The notes below the pieces were generated by a model. The model searched no databases. It was given only the letters and a program-made list of their open reading frames with translations, and was not told where the DNA came from. DNA of 64,000 nucleotides, from NCBI RefSeq assembly GCF_029212575.1, contig NZ_JARGPK010000095.1, positions 1-64,000 of the forward strand, in the 5' to 3' direction. The translations under genes and the position numbers were made by a program. Origin of the DNA: Antarcticimicrobium sp. GTDB lineage: Bacteria; Pseudomonadota; Alphaproteobacteria; Rhodobacterales; Rhodobacteraceae. This document shows positions 53,419-62,565 of the stretch, one piece after another (the stretch's first letter is position 1; each line of letters begins with the position of its first letter).

Positions 53419-53758
53419 GGCGTTGTTGCACAACTCGCTCCTGAAGGATTCACAACGCGAATCCATGGGTTTAGAAGGGCTGCATGCGGAAGCCTTTAGC
53501 CGCCCGCTACCGCACGACGAACTGGTCCGCTTGCAACGCCGCGCTGCGGAAGCGCGGCTCCCTGTTGATCTGGTTGGACAAGGAGATGATAAGCGCATCG
53601 CCTCGAGAGACCCAGACCGCCAGACCGCCGAAATCCATATCCGCATCGCACTCATGAACCGCTTCTCGGTACTTGGCATCGCCGAAATTGTTCCTGTGGT
53701 CTGACGCATTCGGGGAAAGGGGAAATCACCCCTCAAGCCGCAGTTCCGCAACAACGCC
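53419..53758 (+). mobile_element. Internally deleted IS5-family element
   Basis: The transposase N-terminus (frame from ATG 53484: TTNWSACNAALRKRGSLLIW to LDKEM, ending about 53588) is followed at once, in another frame, by the transposase C-terminus (RIASRDPDRQTAEIHIRIAL to the stop at 53704). Most of the enzyme is missing. The left end GGCGTTGTTGCACAAC (53419-53434) is matched by its inverted copy at 53743-53758 with 14 of 16 bases. That right copy also lies in frame with the next gene, so the right boundary is uncertain. The remnant cannot transpose by itself. Confidence 0.7.
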
Positions 53759-53791
53759 GACCTCGAGGCGACCGATTTTGCCCTGGGCGTT

Positions 53792-54241
53792 GTGGACGCC
53801 ATGAACCCCGAGGATGCAGCGGAAACGCTGCTACTGGCCCAGATGGCGGCAATCCATCAAGCAACGATGATGATGGCGCGCAGGTTGAAACATGTTGAAA
53901 ACATACCTCAGCAGGACGCGGCAGAACGGGCGCTGAACAAGCTTGGCCGAACCTTCGCAGCGCAGATGGATACGCTAAAAAGGTATCGCACCAAAGGGCA
54001 ACAGACGGTGCGTGTTGAGCGTGTCACGGTGAATGAAGGCGGGCAGGCGATTGTTGGCGACGTGCGGCACGGGGGGCGGGGAGGCGCTCAACCGGGGCCA
54101 GCTAATCCCAACTGGCGGCACGGCGGGCGCAGCGGCGAGGCGATGGCGCTGCGGAAGAAGATTGCCGAACTGACACGGGAAGCTCAGGAAGCAATGAACG
54201 CCATTGAAGGAAGCGGGCCAATACCGGGGGGCAAGCATTAA
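53792..54241 (+). CDS. Conserved hypothetical protein of mobile-element type, probably 5'-truncated
   Basis: This 149-residue frame begins at GTG 53792 but is open back to 53705. The upstream codons (KPQFRNNADLEATDFALG) look like genuine protein, so the true start was probably lost at the insertion-element end. MNPEDAAETLLLAQMAAIHQ and LKRYRTKGQQTVRVERVTVN are recognisable from genes near phages and plasmids. The C-terminus (ANPNWRHGGRSGEAMALRKK) resembles phage-associated small proteins. Function is unknown. Confidence 0.55.
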   Translation: MDAMNPEDAAETLLLAQMAAIHQATMMMARRLKHVENIPQQDAAERALNKLGRTFAAQMDTLKRYRTKGQQTVRVERVTVNEGGQAIVGDVRHGGRGGAQPGPANPNWRHGGRSGEAMALRKKIAELTREAQEAMNAIEGSGPIPGGKH

Positions 54242-54303
54242 AACCTACCCGATTAAGCGCTGGGACATTGCAGGAGCCGTCAGATGGCGGCGGTGAGGTG
54301 GGG

Positions 54304-55023
54304 TTACAACAATCCTAGGGATTTGGCTTTCTCATTGCCTATGTGAGAAGCTAAGGCTTTCATGTCTGCAAACGAGCCAAACACCTGTTCACACGCCACA
54401 CATATTACAGGGCCGTCATCGTCATCTGGTAAATCAAGCATCCAACCACCGCAGTCGCAACAATGGAATTCGAAACCATACGCAAACTTCCCGTCCCCAC
54501 GGTCTTCTATGTCACGGACAGAAATTTCAAGTCGAGGTATTTTGCCTTGTAGTGAATCGCGCATTTTATCACCCGAGGGTTCGCGATTTATTGGAGGCTT
54601 CCAAAAATTGGCAAAATGTTTGTCATAGGCTGTGACAAAGCGATTTCGAAGCTCCATATCTTTCGCGCGCTTCAAAATGACCTTAATCCGACCTTCGGGA
54701 ACATGAGGCGGGCTGTCGGCTCCGACCGTAAACCAGTTGTCCAGCTCGTCATTAAGCGATTGAACATGAAACCCGAGCGCATAGTGTGTGTCCCCGTAGA
54801 CAGGATGGCTCTTGTTTCTAGGATGAAAGGTGTTCTTGATCGGCCACTTCTTACGGTTTCTTGCGACCTCTTCCCGATATTCATCTGTGTCTTCGTTTGG
54901 CCTCATTCGCCGAAATTTTCGGCGCTTCGCCATATGAAAAAGCTGGACCTTTGTAAGCGGTACCGTTTCCTCCATTCGAAGGATGACCGCTTTTAAGGCC
55001 ATAAGCTCGCTTTCTGGAATCAC
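54304..55023 (-). CDS. Orphan gene with Cys-rich C-terminal zinc-ribbon-like segment
   Basis: The protein has 239 residues. Start GTG 55023 has GGAGAGG 7 bases upstream; an ATG at 55002 is an alternative. Base and codon use are visibly less GC-rich than flanking genes, a sign of transfer. The C-terminus has CCDCGGW then CVACEQVF and a nearby His, compatible with a four-ligand zinc ribbon. The N-terminal half is basic (MAKRRKFRRMRPNED). I recognise no family. It lies beside tRNA-Phe in the accessory patch. Confidence 0.6.
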   Translation of the reverse strand: MIPESELMALKAVILRMEETVPLTKVQLFHMAKRRKFRRMRPNEDTDEYREEVARNRKKWPIKNTFHPRNKSHPVYGDTHYALGFHVQSLNDELDNWFTVGADSPPHVPEGRIKVILKRAKDMELRNRFVTAYDKHFANFWKPPINREPSGDKMRDSLQGKIPRLEISVRDIEDRGDGKFAYGFEFHCCDCGGWMLDLPDDDDGPVICVACEQVFGSFADMKALASHIGNEKAKSLGLL

Positions 55024-55214
55024 CGTGCGGCCTCTCCGTTGTCCTTCACTCTACATTCTATGATGTGCCGACCGGGACGCAAGCTGGCGCAGAAACTTGC
55101 GCAGCATGGCACAGAGTCTGTGAGTACCAAGGTGCAAAAGGGGATATTTAGGGGGGTAAAAAAATAGCTTCCCCCAATAATTTCACGCAAAATCAATTAC
55201 TTACGTGGTAAAAA

Positions 55215-55289
55215 TGGTGCCCGGGGGCGGAATCGAACCACCGACACGAGGATTTTCAATCCACTGCTCTACCCCTGAGCTACCCGGGC
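55215..55289 (-). tRNA. tRNA-Phe (GAA)
   Basis: On the minus strand a full cloverleaf can be drawn: a 7-bp acceptor GCCCGGG/CCCGGGC, the D-arm GCTC...GAGC, an anticodon loop TTGAAAA with GAA, the T-arm GGTGG/CCGCC with TTCGATT, discriminator A and encoded CCA. The anticodon stem has a T28-T42 mismatch. Its 3' end faces the accessory patch. Confidence 0.95.
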
Positions 55290-55372
55290 ACGGGAAAGGC
55301 GCTGGCCTTTGGGTGGGGGCGTTCTAGGCATTCCGCGAACGGCTGTCCAGAGGCATTTTGGCCTTTGGAACG

Positions 55373-55555
55373 CTAATGTGGACGCCCGCGCTGCGCCTCG
55401 GCTTGTTCGGCAGCGTTTTCAATGTCTTCGGGGTCGTCGGAGGGCATGGCGTAGGCCCCCTTGAGCCAGTTGCCCAGATCGATGTCGGCGCAGCGTTTCG
55501 AGCAGAACGGGCGGCAGGCGGGATCGCTTTTCGCCTTGCAGATCGGGCAACTCAT
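55373..55555 (-). CDS. yacG: DNA gyrase inhibitor YacG
   Basis: This 60-residue zinc protein has ligands in CPIC near the N-terminus and FCSKRCADIDLGNW, then an acidic tail. YacG binds GyrB and blocks gyrase activity. It overlaps the rng stop by 4 bases (ATGA) and ends the minus-strand housekeeping run before tRNA-Phe. Confidence 0.92.
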   Translation of the reverse strand: MSCPICKAKSDPACRPFCSKRCADIDLGNWLKGAYAMPSDDPEDIENAAEQAEAQRGRPH

Positions 55556-56577
55556 GGCCGCACCTCGTGCAGGGGAACGCGGCCGCGCTTGCGTTGCAGC
55601 TCGTAATGCCCGAGCGGGGTCCAGCCGACGAGGGAGGTCTCCTCGGTGTCGGTGCGCAAGGCCGCGCGCAGGGCGCTTTCAAAGGTCTGCCGGTCCCTCT
55701 TTGGCATCGGCGCGAGGTCGAGGACGATCTGCCCGCCAAGGCCCCGCAGGCGCAGCTGTCGCGGCAACTCACGGGCGGCGGCGATATTGGCCTTAAGCCC
55801 GGCGGCAAGCGAGGTGTCGGCGCCGGTGTTCACATCGACCGCCACCAGCGCGCGGGTCGGTTCGACGAACATGTAGGTTCCGCCCGGCAGCGGAACGCGG
55901 GGCGATTTCAGCGCCTCCAGCGCATCGAGCACCCCGTGGCGGTCGAACCCGCCGGGCGCGGTCTCGATCTGCGCCGGCTCGGCCCAGTCGCGCCAGGCCA
56001 GCAGGTGCGGCCCGTCGCCTTCGGTCAGCTTCTCTGCATCGCCTTCGGCATCGCCGAGCACTGCGGAGGCCAGCGCCAGCATGGCGTCCACGTCCTCGGC
56101 GATCTCGTCGGCATCGGCGCCCTCGCAGGCCGAGCGCAGGATGATGCCGTGGGCGCTGTCGTCGGCGGCTTCGGTTCCTGAGGCTGCGAGGATGCGGATG
56201 CGCTCCTCCTCGTCGCGGATGCGGCGCGACAGGTTCACGCCCGGCGCCTCGGGGGTGACGATGGCATAGCGGCTCTTGAACAGGAGTTTCGTGGTCACCG
56301 GGATCGCCTTGCCCGGCTCCGCATAGCCGGTGACCTGGAGCAGCAGCGCCTGGCCCGGTGCGATGCCCTTGACCTGCCGCAGGTAGGCGGCGCCGTCCGG
56401 CGTGTCCAGGAACAGTCCGCCCTGGCCCTTCATCGGGCGCCCTGCGATGGCGCGATAGATCGCGCCGGGGCGGGGGGCGTCGCTGTCGATCAGCAGGTCG
56501 TCCAGCCGCCCGTCGATCATCAGCGCGGCGGCCTCTTGCCCGCCGATGTGGTCCAGAACGATCTGACGGCCCTTCAT
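55552..56577 (-). CDS. rng: Ribonuclease E/G family protein (short form)
   Basis: The 341-residue protein starts at [18 protein letters not shown]. It has the RNase E/G catalytic segments [15 protein letters not shown] and [19 protein letters not shown] (metal-binding Asp), and [13 protein letters not shown]. It lacks the N-terminal S1 extension and the large C-terminal scaffold of RNase E, so it is nearer RNase G. It overlaps maf by 4 bases. Confidence 0.88.
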   Translation of the reverse strand: MKGRQIVLDHIGGQEAAALMIDGRLDDLLIDSDAPRPGAIYRAIAGRPMKGQGGLFLDTPDGAAYLRQVKGIAPGQALLLQVTGYAEPGKAIPVTTKLLFKSRYAIVTPEAPGVNLSRRIRDEEERIRILAASGTEAADDSAHGIILRSACEGADADEIAEDVDAMLALASAVLGDAEGDAEKLTEGDGPHLLAWRDWAEPAQIETAPGGFDRHGVLDALEALKSPRVPLPGGTYMFVEPTRALVAVDVNTGADTSLAAGLKANIAAARELPRQLRLRGLGGQIVLDLAPMPKRDRQTFESALRAALRTDTEETSLVGWTPLGHYELQRKRGRVPLHEVRP

Positions 56578-57152
56578 GAGCTCTCTCCGTAGACAGGGTA
56601 TCCCGCCGCCTGCAGCAATGCGGCGGTCTCGGCCAGCGGCAGCCCGACGATGCCGGTGAAGGACCCACTGATCCAAGGGATCAGCGCCCCCGCCGGCCCC
56701 TGGATGCCATAGCCGCCGGCCTTGCCGCGCCAGTCCCCGCTGGCGAGGTAAGTGGCGATTTCCAGCTCCGACAGGCGTTTCATGCGGACCGCGCTGACCA
56801 CCTCGCGCTCCCAGAACTGCACACCGCGCCGCACCGCCACGGCGGTGATCACCCGGTGCCGCCGCCCCGAAAGCAGGCGCAGGAAGGTTTCCGCCTCTGC
56901 CGGGTCGGCTGGTTTGCCCAGGATACGGCGCCCGAGCGCAACGGTGGTATCGGCGCAGAGCACGATCTCGTCCTCCGTGGCCTCGATCGCCTGCGCCTTT
57001 TCGCGCGCCACGCGGGCGGCGTAGGGACGGGGGAGTTCGTCTTTGCGGGGGTCTTCGTCGATATCGGCCGCGCGGATCTCGTCCGGCACGACATCGATCT
57101 GCGCCAGCAACTCGCGCCGGCGCGGGCTGGCCGAGCCGAGGATCAGTTTCAT
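56574..57152 (-). CDS. maf: Maf-type nucleoside triphosphate pyrophosphatase
   Basis: The 192-residue protein has the Maf motifs [28 protein letters not shown] and [16 protein letters not shown]. Maf enzymes hydrolyse dTTP/UTP or modified nucleotides and are linked to septum arrest. It lies between infA and rng. Confidence 0.93.
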   Translation of the reverse strand: MKLILGSASPRRRELLAQIDVVPDEIRAADIDEDPRKDELPRPYAARVAREKAQAIEATEDEIVLCADTTVALGRRILGKPADPAEAETFLRLLSGRRHRVITAVAVRRGVQFWEREVVSAVRMKRLSELEIATYLASGDWRGKAGGYGIQGPAGALIPWISGSFTGIVGLPLAETAALLQAAGYPVYGESS

Positions 57153-57196
57153 CTCACGGGCCCTCGCGCATGTGCTGCCACGCCGGGGCGCGGGAG

Positions 57197-57415
57197 TTAC
57201 TTGAAGCGATAGTTGATCCGACCCTTGGTCAGATCATAGGGGGTCATCTCGACCTGCACTTTGTCGCCGGCAAGGACACGGATGCGGTTCTTGCGCATCT
57301 TGCCTGCCGTATGTGCGATGATCTCATGGCCGTTTTCCAGCTCGACCCTGAATGTCGCGTTCGGCAGGAGTTCCTTCACGACACCGGGAAATTCGAGCGT
57401 ATCTTCCTTGGCCAT
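57197..57415 (-). CDS. infA: Translation initiation factor IF-1
   Basis: The 72-residue S1-like OB-fold matches IF-1 end to end ([54 protein letters not shown]). It binds the 30S A site during initiation. Confidence 0.98.
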   Translation of the reverse strand: MAKEDTLEFPGVVKELLPNATFRVELENGHEIIAHTAGKMRKNRIRVLAGDKVQVEMTPYDLTKGRINYRFK

Positions 57416-57702
57416 GTTCTCTCCATAGTGGTTTCACCCGCGCATCTGCGGGCCGTGCGCTTAAATGATCCCTTTCCCCCGGGTTTTCAAGGCTGCTTGC
57501 GCCGGAACCGTACAATTCATGGTGGTTTTTCCCCGATCCGGGAGGTCGAACACACGCTTTGCGAGCGGCTACCCTGTTGGCTGGGGGGCAGGGCGGCCAC
57601 GGCCCCAGAATCGGGGCGAGCGAACCGAGGTCGGTCGGTTTGAGATGCCGGGCGCGTTTCAGGGCGTGCAAGGCGTCCGGGCAACCTCCCGGCCCGATCC
57701 TC
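57416..57702. other. 287-base intergenic region upstream of infA
   Basis: It holds the infA leader and presumably its promoter. Open frames here give no recognisable protein. Several GC-rich inverted segments (for example around 57680-57700) are too imperfect to call. Confidence 0.5.
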
Positions 57703-58158
57703 TCAGGTGGTCCCCGGCGGACCCCATTTCCCGACCATTCTCGCGATGATCTGTTCGCGGGTCTGTCGGTAGGCCGCCAGCTTCTCGGTGCGGGTGTCGC
57801 CTAGGCCGGTGGGGTCGAGGATCGGCCAGTACTCCACGTCGAGGTGAAAGTACCGGGTCAGCTCCAGCGCCCGGCGCTGGCTGGCGGGCGAGAGCGCCAC
57901 CACCAGATCGAAAGAGCTGAGATCGTCGCCCCATTGCTCCATGTCCTCGAACGACCGGCTACGGTGCCGTGACAGTTCCACGTCGATCTCCTGGCAGACC
58001 GCGATGGCGAACCCGTCGATCTCCAGGTCGCTCCTGACGCCGGCCGACTGGACATAGGTGTTCATGCCATAGAATTTCTTCATGATCCCCTCGGCCATCG
58101 GCGACCGGCAGGAATTGTGATCGCAGCAGAACAGGAGGGACTGCGGCAAGGCTTCCAC
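57703..58158 (-). CDS. Low-molecular-weight protein-tyrosine-phosphatase family protein
   Basis: The 151-residue protein has the CX5R phosphatase loop (Cys12 to Arg18 in FCCDHNSCRSPMAEG) and a general-acid Asp in PILDPTG. LMW phosphatases and arsenate reductases share the fold. The extra Cys11 next to the nucleophile is notable. It follows UPF0262 by 2 bases in the hisD operon. Confidence 0.85.
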   Translation of the reverse strand: MEALPQSLLFCCDHNSCRSPMAEGIMKKFYGMNTYVQSAGVRSDLEIDGFAIAVCQEIDVELSRHRSRSFEDMEQWGDDLSSFDLVVALSPASQRRALELTRYFHLDVEYWPILDPTGLGDTRTEKLAAYRQTREQIIARMVGKWGPPGTT

Positions 58159-58160
58159 GG

Positions 58161-58640
58161 CTAGGCCCCGAAATGCAGGACGCAGATCAGGGTGAACAGG
58201 CGCCGCGCGGTGTCCTCGTCGACCTCGGCCTTGCCGTCCAGCCGTTCCTTCAGGACACGGCTGCCCTCGTTGTGGATGCCGCGGCGGGCCATGTCGATGG
58301 TTTCGATCTGGCTGGGCGGCAGGGTCTTGACCGCGGTGTAATAGGATTCGCAGATCTGGAAGTAGTCCTTGACCACCTGGCGGAACGGCCCCAGCGACAG
58401 GTGGAACTCGGCCGCCCTCTGCCCGTCCTCGGTTGCGATGTCGAAGACCAGCCGCTTGTCGCGGATCGAGAGCGTCACGCGGTATGGCCCTTCGGGCACC
58501 ACGCGGTCATCCCGGTTGGGCAGCGTGAAGCTGTTCTGTTCCAGCAGATCAAACACCGCGACCTTGCGTTCCTGTTCGATCTCCGGCGTCGGCGGGGGCA
58601 ACCCCGCGTCGTCCAGCGCGATATCCACGATATGCGACAT
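58161..58640 (-). CDS. UPF0262 family protein
   Basis: The protein has 159 residues. SHIVDIALDDAGL, NRDDRVVPEGPYRVTLS and RRGIHNEGSRVLKERLDGK are the UPF0262 hallmarks. The family is conserved beside hisD in alphaproteobacteria and has no known function. It starts at ATG 58640, 6 bases after the hisD stop. Confidence 0.88.
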   Translation of the reverse strand: MSHIVDIALDDAGLPPPTPEIEQERKVAVFDLLEQNSFTLPNRDDRVVPEGPYRVTLSIRDKRLVFDIATEDGQRAAEFHLSLGPFRQVVKDYFQICESYYTAVKTLPPSQIETIDMARRGIHNEGSRVLKERLDGKAEVDEDTARRLFTLICVLHFGA

Positions 58641-58646
58641 GGCCAC

Positions 58647-59948
58647 CTACCTGTTCAGTTGATCCAGACGCGCGCGGACCGACAGCCCGTGCGCCTCGAG
58701 GCTTTCCGATTGCGCCAGCCGTTCGGCGCTGGGTCCGATGGCGCTCAGCGCCTCGGGCGTCATCCGGGCCAGCGTGGTGCGTTTGAGAAAATCCATCACG
58801 CTCAAACCCGACGAAAACCGCGCCGAGCGCGCCGTGGGCAGCACATGGTTGGGCCCGCCGACATAATCGCCGATGGCCTCCGGCGTGTATTGCCCGAGAA
58901 AGATGGCGCCGGCGTGGATGCACTTCCCTGCCATCCCCTCGGGGTCGGCGACGCAGAGCTCCAGATGTTCCGGCGCGATGCGGTTCGAGAGCTGTGCCGC
59001 CTCGTCCAGATCGCGCACGGTGATGACAGCGCCAAAGTCGCGCCAGCTCGCCCCGGCGATGGCGCGCCGTTCCAGCGTTTCGAGGCGCTTGTCGACGGCG
59101 GCGGCCACCCGATGGCCGAACGCCGCATCGTCGGTGATCAGGATCGACTGGGCGCTTTCATCGTGCTCCGCCTGGCTCATCAGGTCGAGCGCGATCCAGT
59201 CGGGGTCGTTGTCCGCATCGGCGATCACCAGGATCTCCGAGGGGCCCGCGATCATGTCGATGCCGACCTTGCCGAACACCCGCCGCTTGGCCGCGGCGAC
59301 AAAGGCGTTGCCCGGCCCGGTGATCTTGTCGACCGGCGTAATCGTCTCGGTGCCATAGGCCAGCGCCGCGATCGCCTGCGCGCCGCCGATGCGATAGATC
59401 TCGTTCACTCCGGCCAGTTGCGCGGCCAGCAGCACCAGCGGGTTGACCTGCCCGTCCGGCGTGGGCACCGCGATGGCCAGCCGCTCGACGCCCGCCACCT
59501 TGGCCGGCACCGCGTTCATCAGCACCGAGGAGGGGTAGGATGCCAGCCCGCCCGGCACGTAGAGCCCGGCGGCGGAGACCGGCGACCAGCGCCAGCCCAG
59601 CGTCGCGCCCTGCGGATCGGTCCATTGGGCATCCTCGGGCATCTGCCGAACGTGATAGGCGCGGATACGCTCGGCGGCCAGCTCCAGCGCATCGCGATCC
59701 GCGGGCGAGACGGTTTCGACGGCGGCGGCGATTTCCTCGGGCGAAAACGCCAGGGTCTCCGGGGTCAGTTCCAGCCGGTCCAACTTCGCGGTCAGTTCGA
59801 TCACCGCCGCATCGCCGCGGGCGCGGACATCGGCGATGATCGCGGCCACCGTTTCATCGACATCGGGGCTGTCTTCGCGCTTGGCGGAGAGCAGCGCGGC
59901 GAAGGCGGTTTCGAAGTCTGCGTCTTTGGTGTCGAGGAATTGGGGCAT
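58647..59948 (-). CDS. hisD: Histidinol dehydrogenase
   Basis: The protein has 433 residues. Motifs are GLYVPGGLASYPSSVLM, DKITGPGNAFVAAAKR, IDMIAGPSEILVIAD, QAEHDESAQSILIT and IAPEHLELCV, including the zinc and NAD sites. It carries out the last two oxidations of histidine biosynthesis. A much longer upstream frame overlaps the GNAT gene and is not used. Confidence 0.97.
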   Translation of the reverse strand: MPQFLDTKDADFETAFAALLSAKREDSPDVDETVAAIIADVRARGDAAVIELTAKLDRLELTPETLAFSPEEIAAAVETVSPADRDALELAAERIRAYHVRQMPEDAQWTDPQGATLGWRWSPVSAAGLYVPGGLASYPSSVLMNAVPAKVAGVERLAIAVPTPDGQVNPLVLLAAQLAGVNEIYRIGGAQAIAALAYGTETITPVDKITGPGNAFVAAAKRRVFGKVGIDMIAGPSEILVIADADNDPDWIALDLMSQAEHDESAQSILITDDAAFGHRVAAAVDKRLETLERRAIAGASWRDFGAVITVRDLDEAAQLSNRIAPEHLELCVADPEGMAGKCIHAGAIFLGQYTPEAIGDYVGGPNHVLPTARSARFSSGLSVMDFLKRTTLARMTPEALSAIGPSAERLAQSESLEAHGLSVRARLDQLNR

Positions 59949-59995
59949 CTGGGTCTCCGGCGGATGCCACCACATAGCGTTGCGCGCGCGGGGCC

Positions 59996-60469
59996 TCAAG
60001 GGGCGAGGGGTTTGTGCATCGGATAGCCGACGATCCAGCGCCCGGCGCGGCCCGGCCCGACCGGGCTCCAGCCGTGCCGGAGATAGAACTCCCGCGCCGT
60101 CGCGGTGGCGGTCAGCCGCGCGGTCCGAATGCCGGAGCGCGCCAGCTCCGCCTCCATCGCCGCCAGCAGCGCAGAAGACAGGCCGCGCCGCCGGCAGGGC
60201 GGATCGACATAGTTCAGGGTGATCTTGCCTTCTTCCTTGTCGACCTCGCCCACCGCGGCGATGCGACCGTCGAGTTCGGCCACCCGAACACCACCCGCCG
60301 CGATCATCCGCGCCACGCCCTCGGGGGTCTTGTTCGCCACCCATCGGGCGATCACCGCCGGGTCGCCACGGTGGTCGGCGTCGCACAGGGCAGTGATCGA
60401 GGCGGTCAGCACCCGCGCGCAGGCATCGGCGTCCTCTGGCCGGGCCGGGCGGATGCGCGGCGCGCTCAT
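59996..60469 (-). CDS. GNAT-family N-acetyltransferase
   Basis: The protein has 157 residues. The acetyl-CoA loop is in VDPPCRRRGLSSALLAAME (Q/RxxGxG/A-like RRRGLS), with the conserved C-terminal ATATAREFYLRHGWSPVG. The substrate is unknown. The ATG at 60469 overlaps the DUF2948 stop by 4 bases. Confidence 0.87.
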   Translation of the reverse strand: MSAPRIRPARPEDADACARVLTASITALCDADHRGDPAVIARWVANKTPEGVARMIAAGGVRVAELDGRIAAVGEVDKEEGKITLNYVDPPCRRRGLSSALLAAMEAELARSGIRTARLTATATAREFYLRHGWSPVGPGRAGRWIVGYPMHKPLAP

Positions 60470-60936
60470 TCGCGGTGGGCGGGGGCCTTGCCCGAGGGCG
60501 CGCGATAGGGACGGGTCACATCCTTGAGCGTGACGCCCAGGGCCTCGACCTCCAGCCGGATCGCGCCGTCGCCAGCCAGCGTCAGCAGCAGATTCCCGGT
60601 GCAATCCGTGCCCGGTTCGAATGCGACCGAGAGCAGCGACAGGATGGTGTCGGCATCCCGGTGCGGCACCCGCTGGCTGGCGACGCCAAGGACATCATCC
60701 GCAACCCGGAGCGACCGCACCCGTTCCGGCCCGTGCCGTTCGCTGCCCCGATCCTCCCATCGGAACCGGTTGAGCAGGATGGCAAACCGCCGCTGCGCCG
60801 GGGTCCAGCTCATGTCGGCGGCGGAAAACACCGCATCTTGCGTCAGCGCCGAGATCACCTTGAGATCCTCGGTGTCCAGCGCCCCCAGGTTCAGCGGCGC
60901 TTCGCCGCCCTCTTCGAACTTTGCGTCTTCGGTCAT
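60466..60936 (-). CDS. DUF2948 family protein
   Basis: The protein has 156 residues. [33 protein letters not shown] and [18 protein letters not shown] are typical of DUF2948. It is conserved downstream of murA in this group and its function is unknown. It overlaps both neighbours by four bases. Confidence 0.88.
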   Translation of the reverse strand: MTEDAKFEEGGEAPLNLGALDTEDLKVISALTQDAVFSAADMSWTPAQRRFAILLNRFRWEDRGSERHGPERVRSLRVADDVLGVASQRVPHRDADTILSLLSVAFEPGTDCTGNLLLTLAGDGAIRLEVEALGVTLKDVTRPYRAPSGKAPAHRE

Positions 60937-62201
60937 CGGTCGGAGATCCGTTCGATTTTCGCGCCAACCGCCTGCAGCTTGCGCTCCACGTTCTCATAGC
61001 CCCGGTCCAGGTGATAGACGCGGCTGACCACGGTTTCCCCCTCGGCGGCCAGCGCGGCGAGGATCAGCGAGACACTGGCGCGCAGATCGGTGGCCATCAC
61101 CGGCGCGCCCTTCAGCCGTTCGACCCCGGTGACGGTCGCGGTGCCGCCATGCACGTCGATCCTGGCGCCCATCCGCACCAATTCCGGCGCATGCATGAAA
61201 CGGTTCTCGAAGATGGTTTCTTCCAGCACGCTGACGCCGTCGGCGGTGCACAGCAGCGCCATCATCTGGGCCTGCAGATCGGTGGGAAAACCGGGAAAGG
61301 GCCTGGTCGTGACATCCACCGCCGCGATCCGCCCGTTCCTGCGGCTGACCTTAAGGCCCTTGTCGGTCTCTTCGATCGCGACGCCCGCCGCATCCAGCTT
61401 TTCGCAGAAGGCGCCGACAAGGTCGATCCGCCCGCCGAGCAGCTCCACCTCGCCGCCGGCGATGGCGGGGGCCAGCATGTAGGTGCCCAGTTCGATCCGG
61501 TCGGTGACCACCGGGTGTGTCGCCCCATGCAGGCGGTCGACCCCCTGAATGATGATCTCCGGGGTGCCGTCGCCCTCGATCCCCGCCCCCATCTGGCGCA
61601 GGCAGGTGGCCAGATCGACGATCTCGGGCTCGCGCGCGGCGTTCTTCAGCACCGTGGTGCCTTTGGCCAGCGTCGCGGCCATCATCACGTTCTCGGTCGC
61701 CCCCACCGAGGCAAAGGAAAATTCGATCACCGCGCCCTTGAGCCCCCCCGGCGCCTTGGCGTGCAGATAGCCGTCCTTGAGCTCGATCTCGGCGCCCAGC
61801 GCCTCCAACCCGAAAATATGCAGGTCCATCGGCCGCGCCCCGATGGCGCAGCCGCCGGGCAGCGACACCACCGCATGACCCAGCCGCGCCAGCATCGGCC
61901 CCAGAACCAGGTTCGAGGCGCGCATCTTGCGCACGATGTCATAGTCGGCGACGTGGTTGTCCAGATCGTGGCTCGACATCGCCAGAACCTGCCCGTTCTG
62001 CAGGCTCGTCACCTCGGCGCCCAGCGATTGCAACAGCGCGGTCATGGTGCGAATGTCGGAAAGCCGCGGCGCGTTGGTCAGCGTCAGCGGCTCCTCGCTC
62101 AGCAGCGTCGCCGGCATCAGCGCCAGACAGGCGTTCTTGGCGCCCGCAATCGGGATCTGGCCGCCGAGCGGCCCGTTTCCCGTCACCAGTATCGAATCCA
62201 T
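60933..62201 (-). CDS. murA: UDP-N-acetylglucosamine 1-carboxyvinyltransferase
   Basis: The 422-residue protein is the first committed enzyme of peptidoglycan synthesis. It has the K22-N23 pair in [10 protein letters not shown], and [15 protein letters not shown] with the fosfomycin-reactive Cys118. The C-terminal half carries [15 protein letters not shown] and [13 protein letters not shown]. It leads the DUF2948-GNAT part of the run. Confidence 0.97.
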   Translation of the reverse strand: MDSILVTGNGPLGGQIPIAGAKNACLALMPATLLSEEPLTLTNAPRLSDIRTMTALLQSLGAEVTSLQNGQVLAMSSHDLDNHVADYDIVRKMRASNLVLGPMLARLGHAVVSLPGGCAIGARPMDLHIFGLEALGAEIELKDGYLHAKAPGGLKGAVIEFSFASVGATENVMMAATLAKGTTVLKNAAREPEIVDLATCLRQMGAGIEGDGTPEIIIQGVDRLHGATHPVVTDRIELGTYMLAPAIAGGEVELLGGRIDLVGAFCEKLDAAGVAIEETDKGLKVSRRNGRIAAVDVTTRPFPGFPTDLQAQMMALLCTADGVSVLEETIFENRFMHAPELVRMGARIDVHGGTATVTGVERLKGAPVMATDLRASVSLILAALAAEGETVVSRVYHLDRGYENVERKLQAVGAKIERISDR

Positions 62202-62206
62202 CTGCC

Positions 62207-62371
62207 CTAGCCCTCGCTCTTGCCTGCCGTATCCGCCCCGGCTCCGCTGTCAGCCCGGGCGCGCGCCTGCGCCTTGCGTTTGGCCATATTGGCCTTGAGC
62301 GCGGCCTTGAGCCGGTCTTCCCGGTCTGCTGCCGGTTTCGTCTTGTCGGTTTTTTTCGGTCCGGATGCCAT
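62207..62371 (-). CDS. Small lysine/alanine-rich protein upstream of murA
   Basis: This 54-residue frame starts at ATG 62371 and stops at TAG 62207, 5 bases before murA. The sequence is highly charged: a Lys/Asp N-terminus ([19 protein letters not shown]), one predicted helix ([19 protein letters not shown]) and a polar tail. The tight spacing to murA and a clean short frame support a real gene. I recall similar proteins before murA in related genomes. Function is unknown. Confidence 0.65.
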   Translation of the reverse strand: MASGPKKTDKTKPAADREDRLKAALKANMAKRKAQARARADSGAGADTAGKSEG

Positions 62372-62565
62372 GGGTCATCTCTACAGCAGCCCCCGCGTCT
62401 GGTCCAGATTGCGCGGCGCTCTGGGCCGGGCCGGCAGAATTGATGCACGTCAACGATGAAATTCCGAAAACCGAATATAATTACTGGATGAGGCGGGGAA
62501 GCCGAATGTCCGTCATGATCGCGGGCGGCGGTGCCTTTCCCCGATGCCATTATTAGGAGAAATAT

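Noticed and set aside
52600-55289. Direct repeat of the tRNA-Phe 3' end as an attachment site
   Set aside because: No second copy of the T-arm to CCA sequence was found in the patch and no integrase gene is present.
57324-57671. 115-codon minus-strand frame overlapping infA
   Set aside because: It overlaps the 5' part of infA in another frame, and its translation resembles no known protein.
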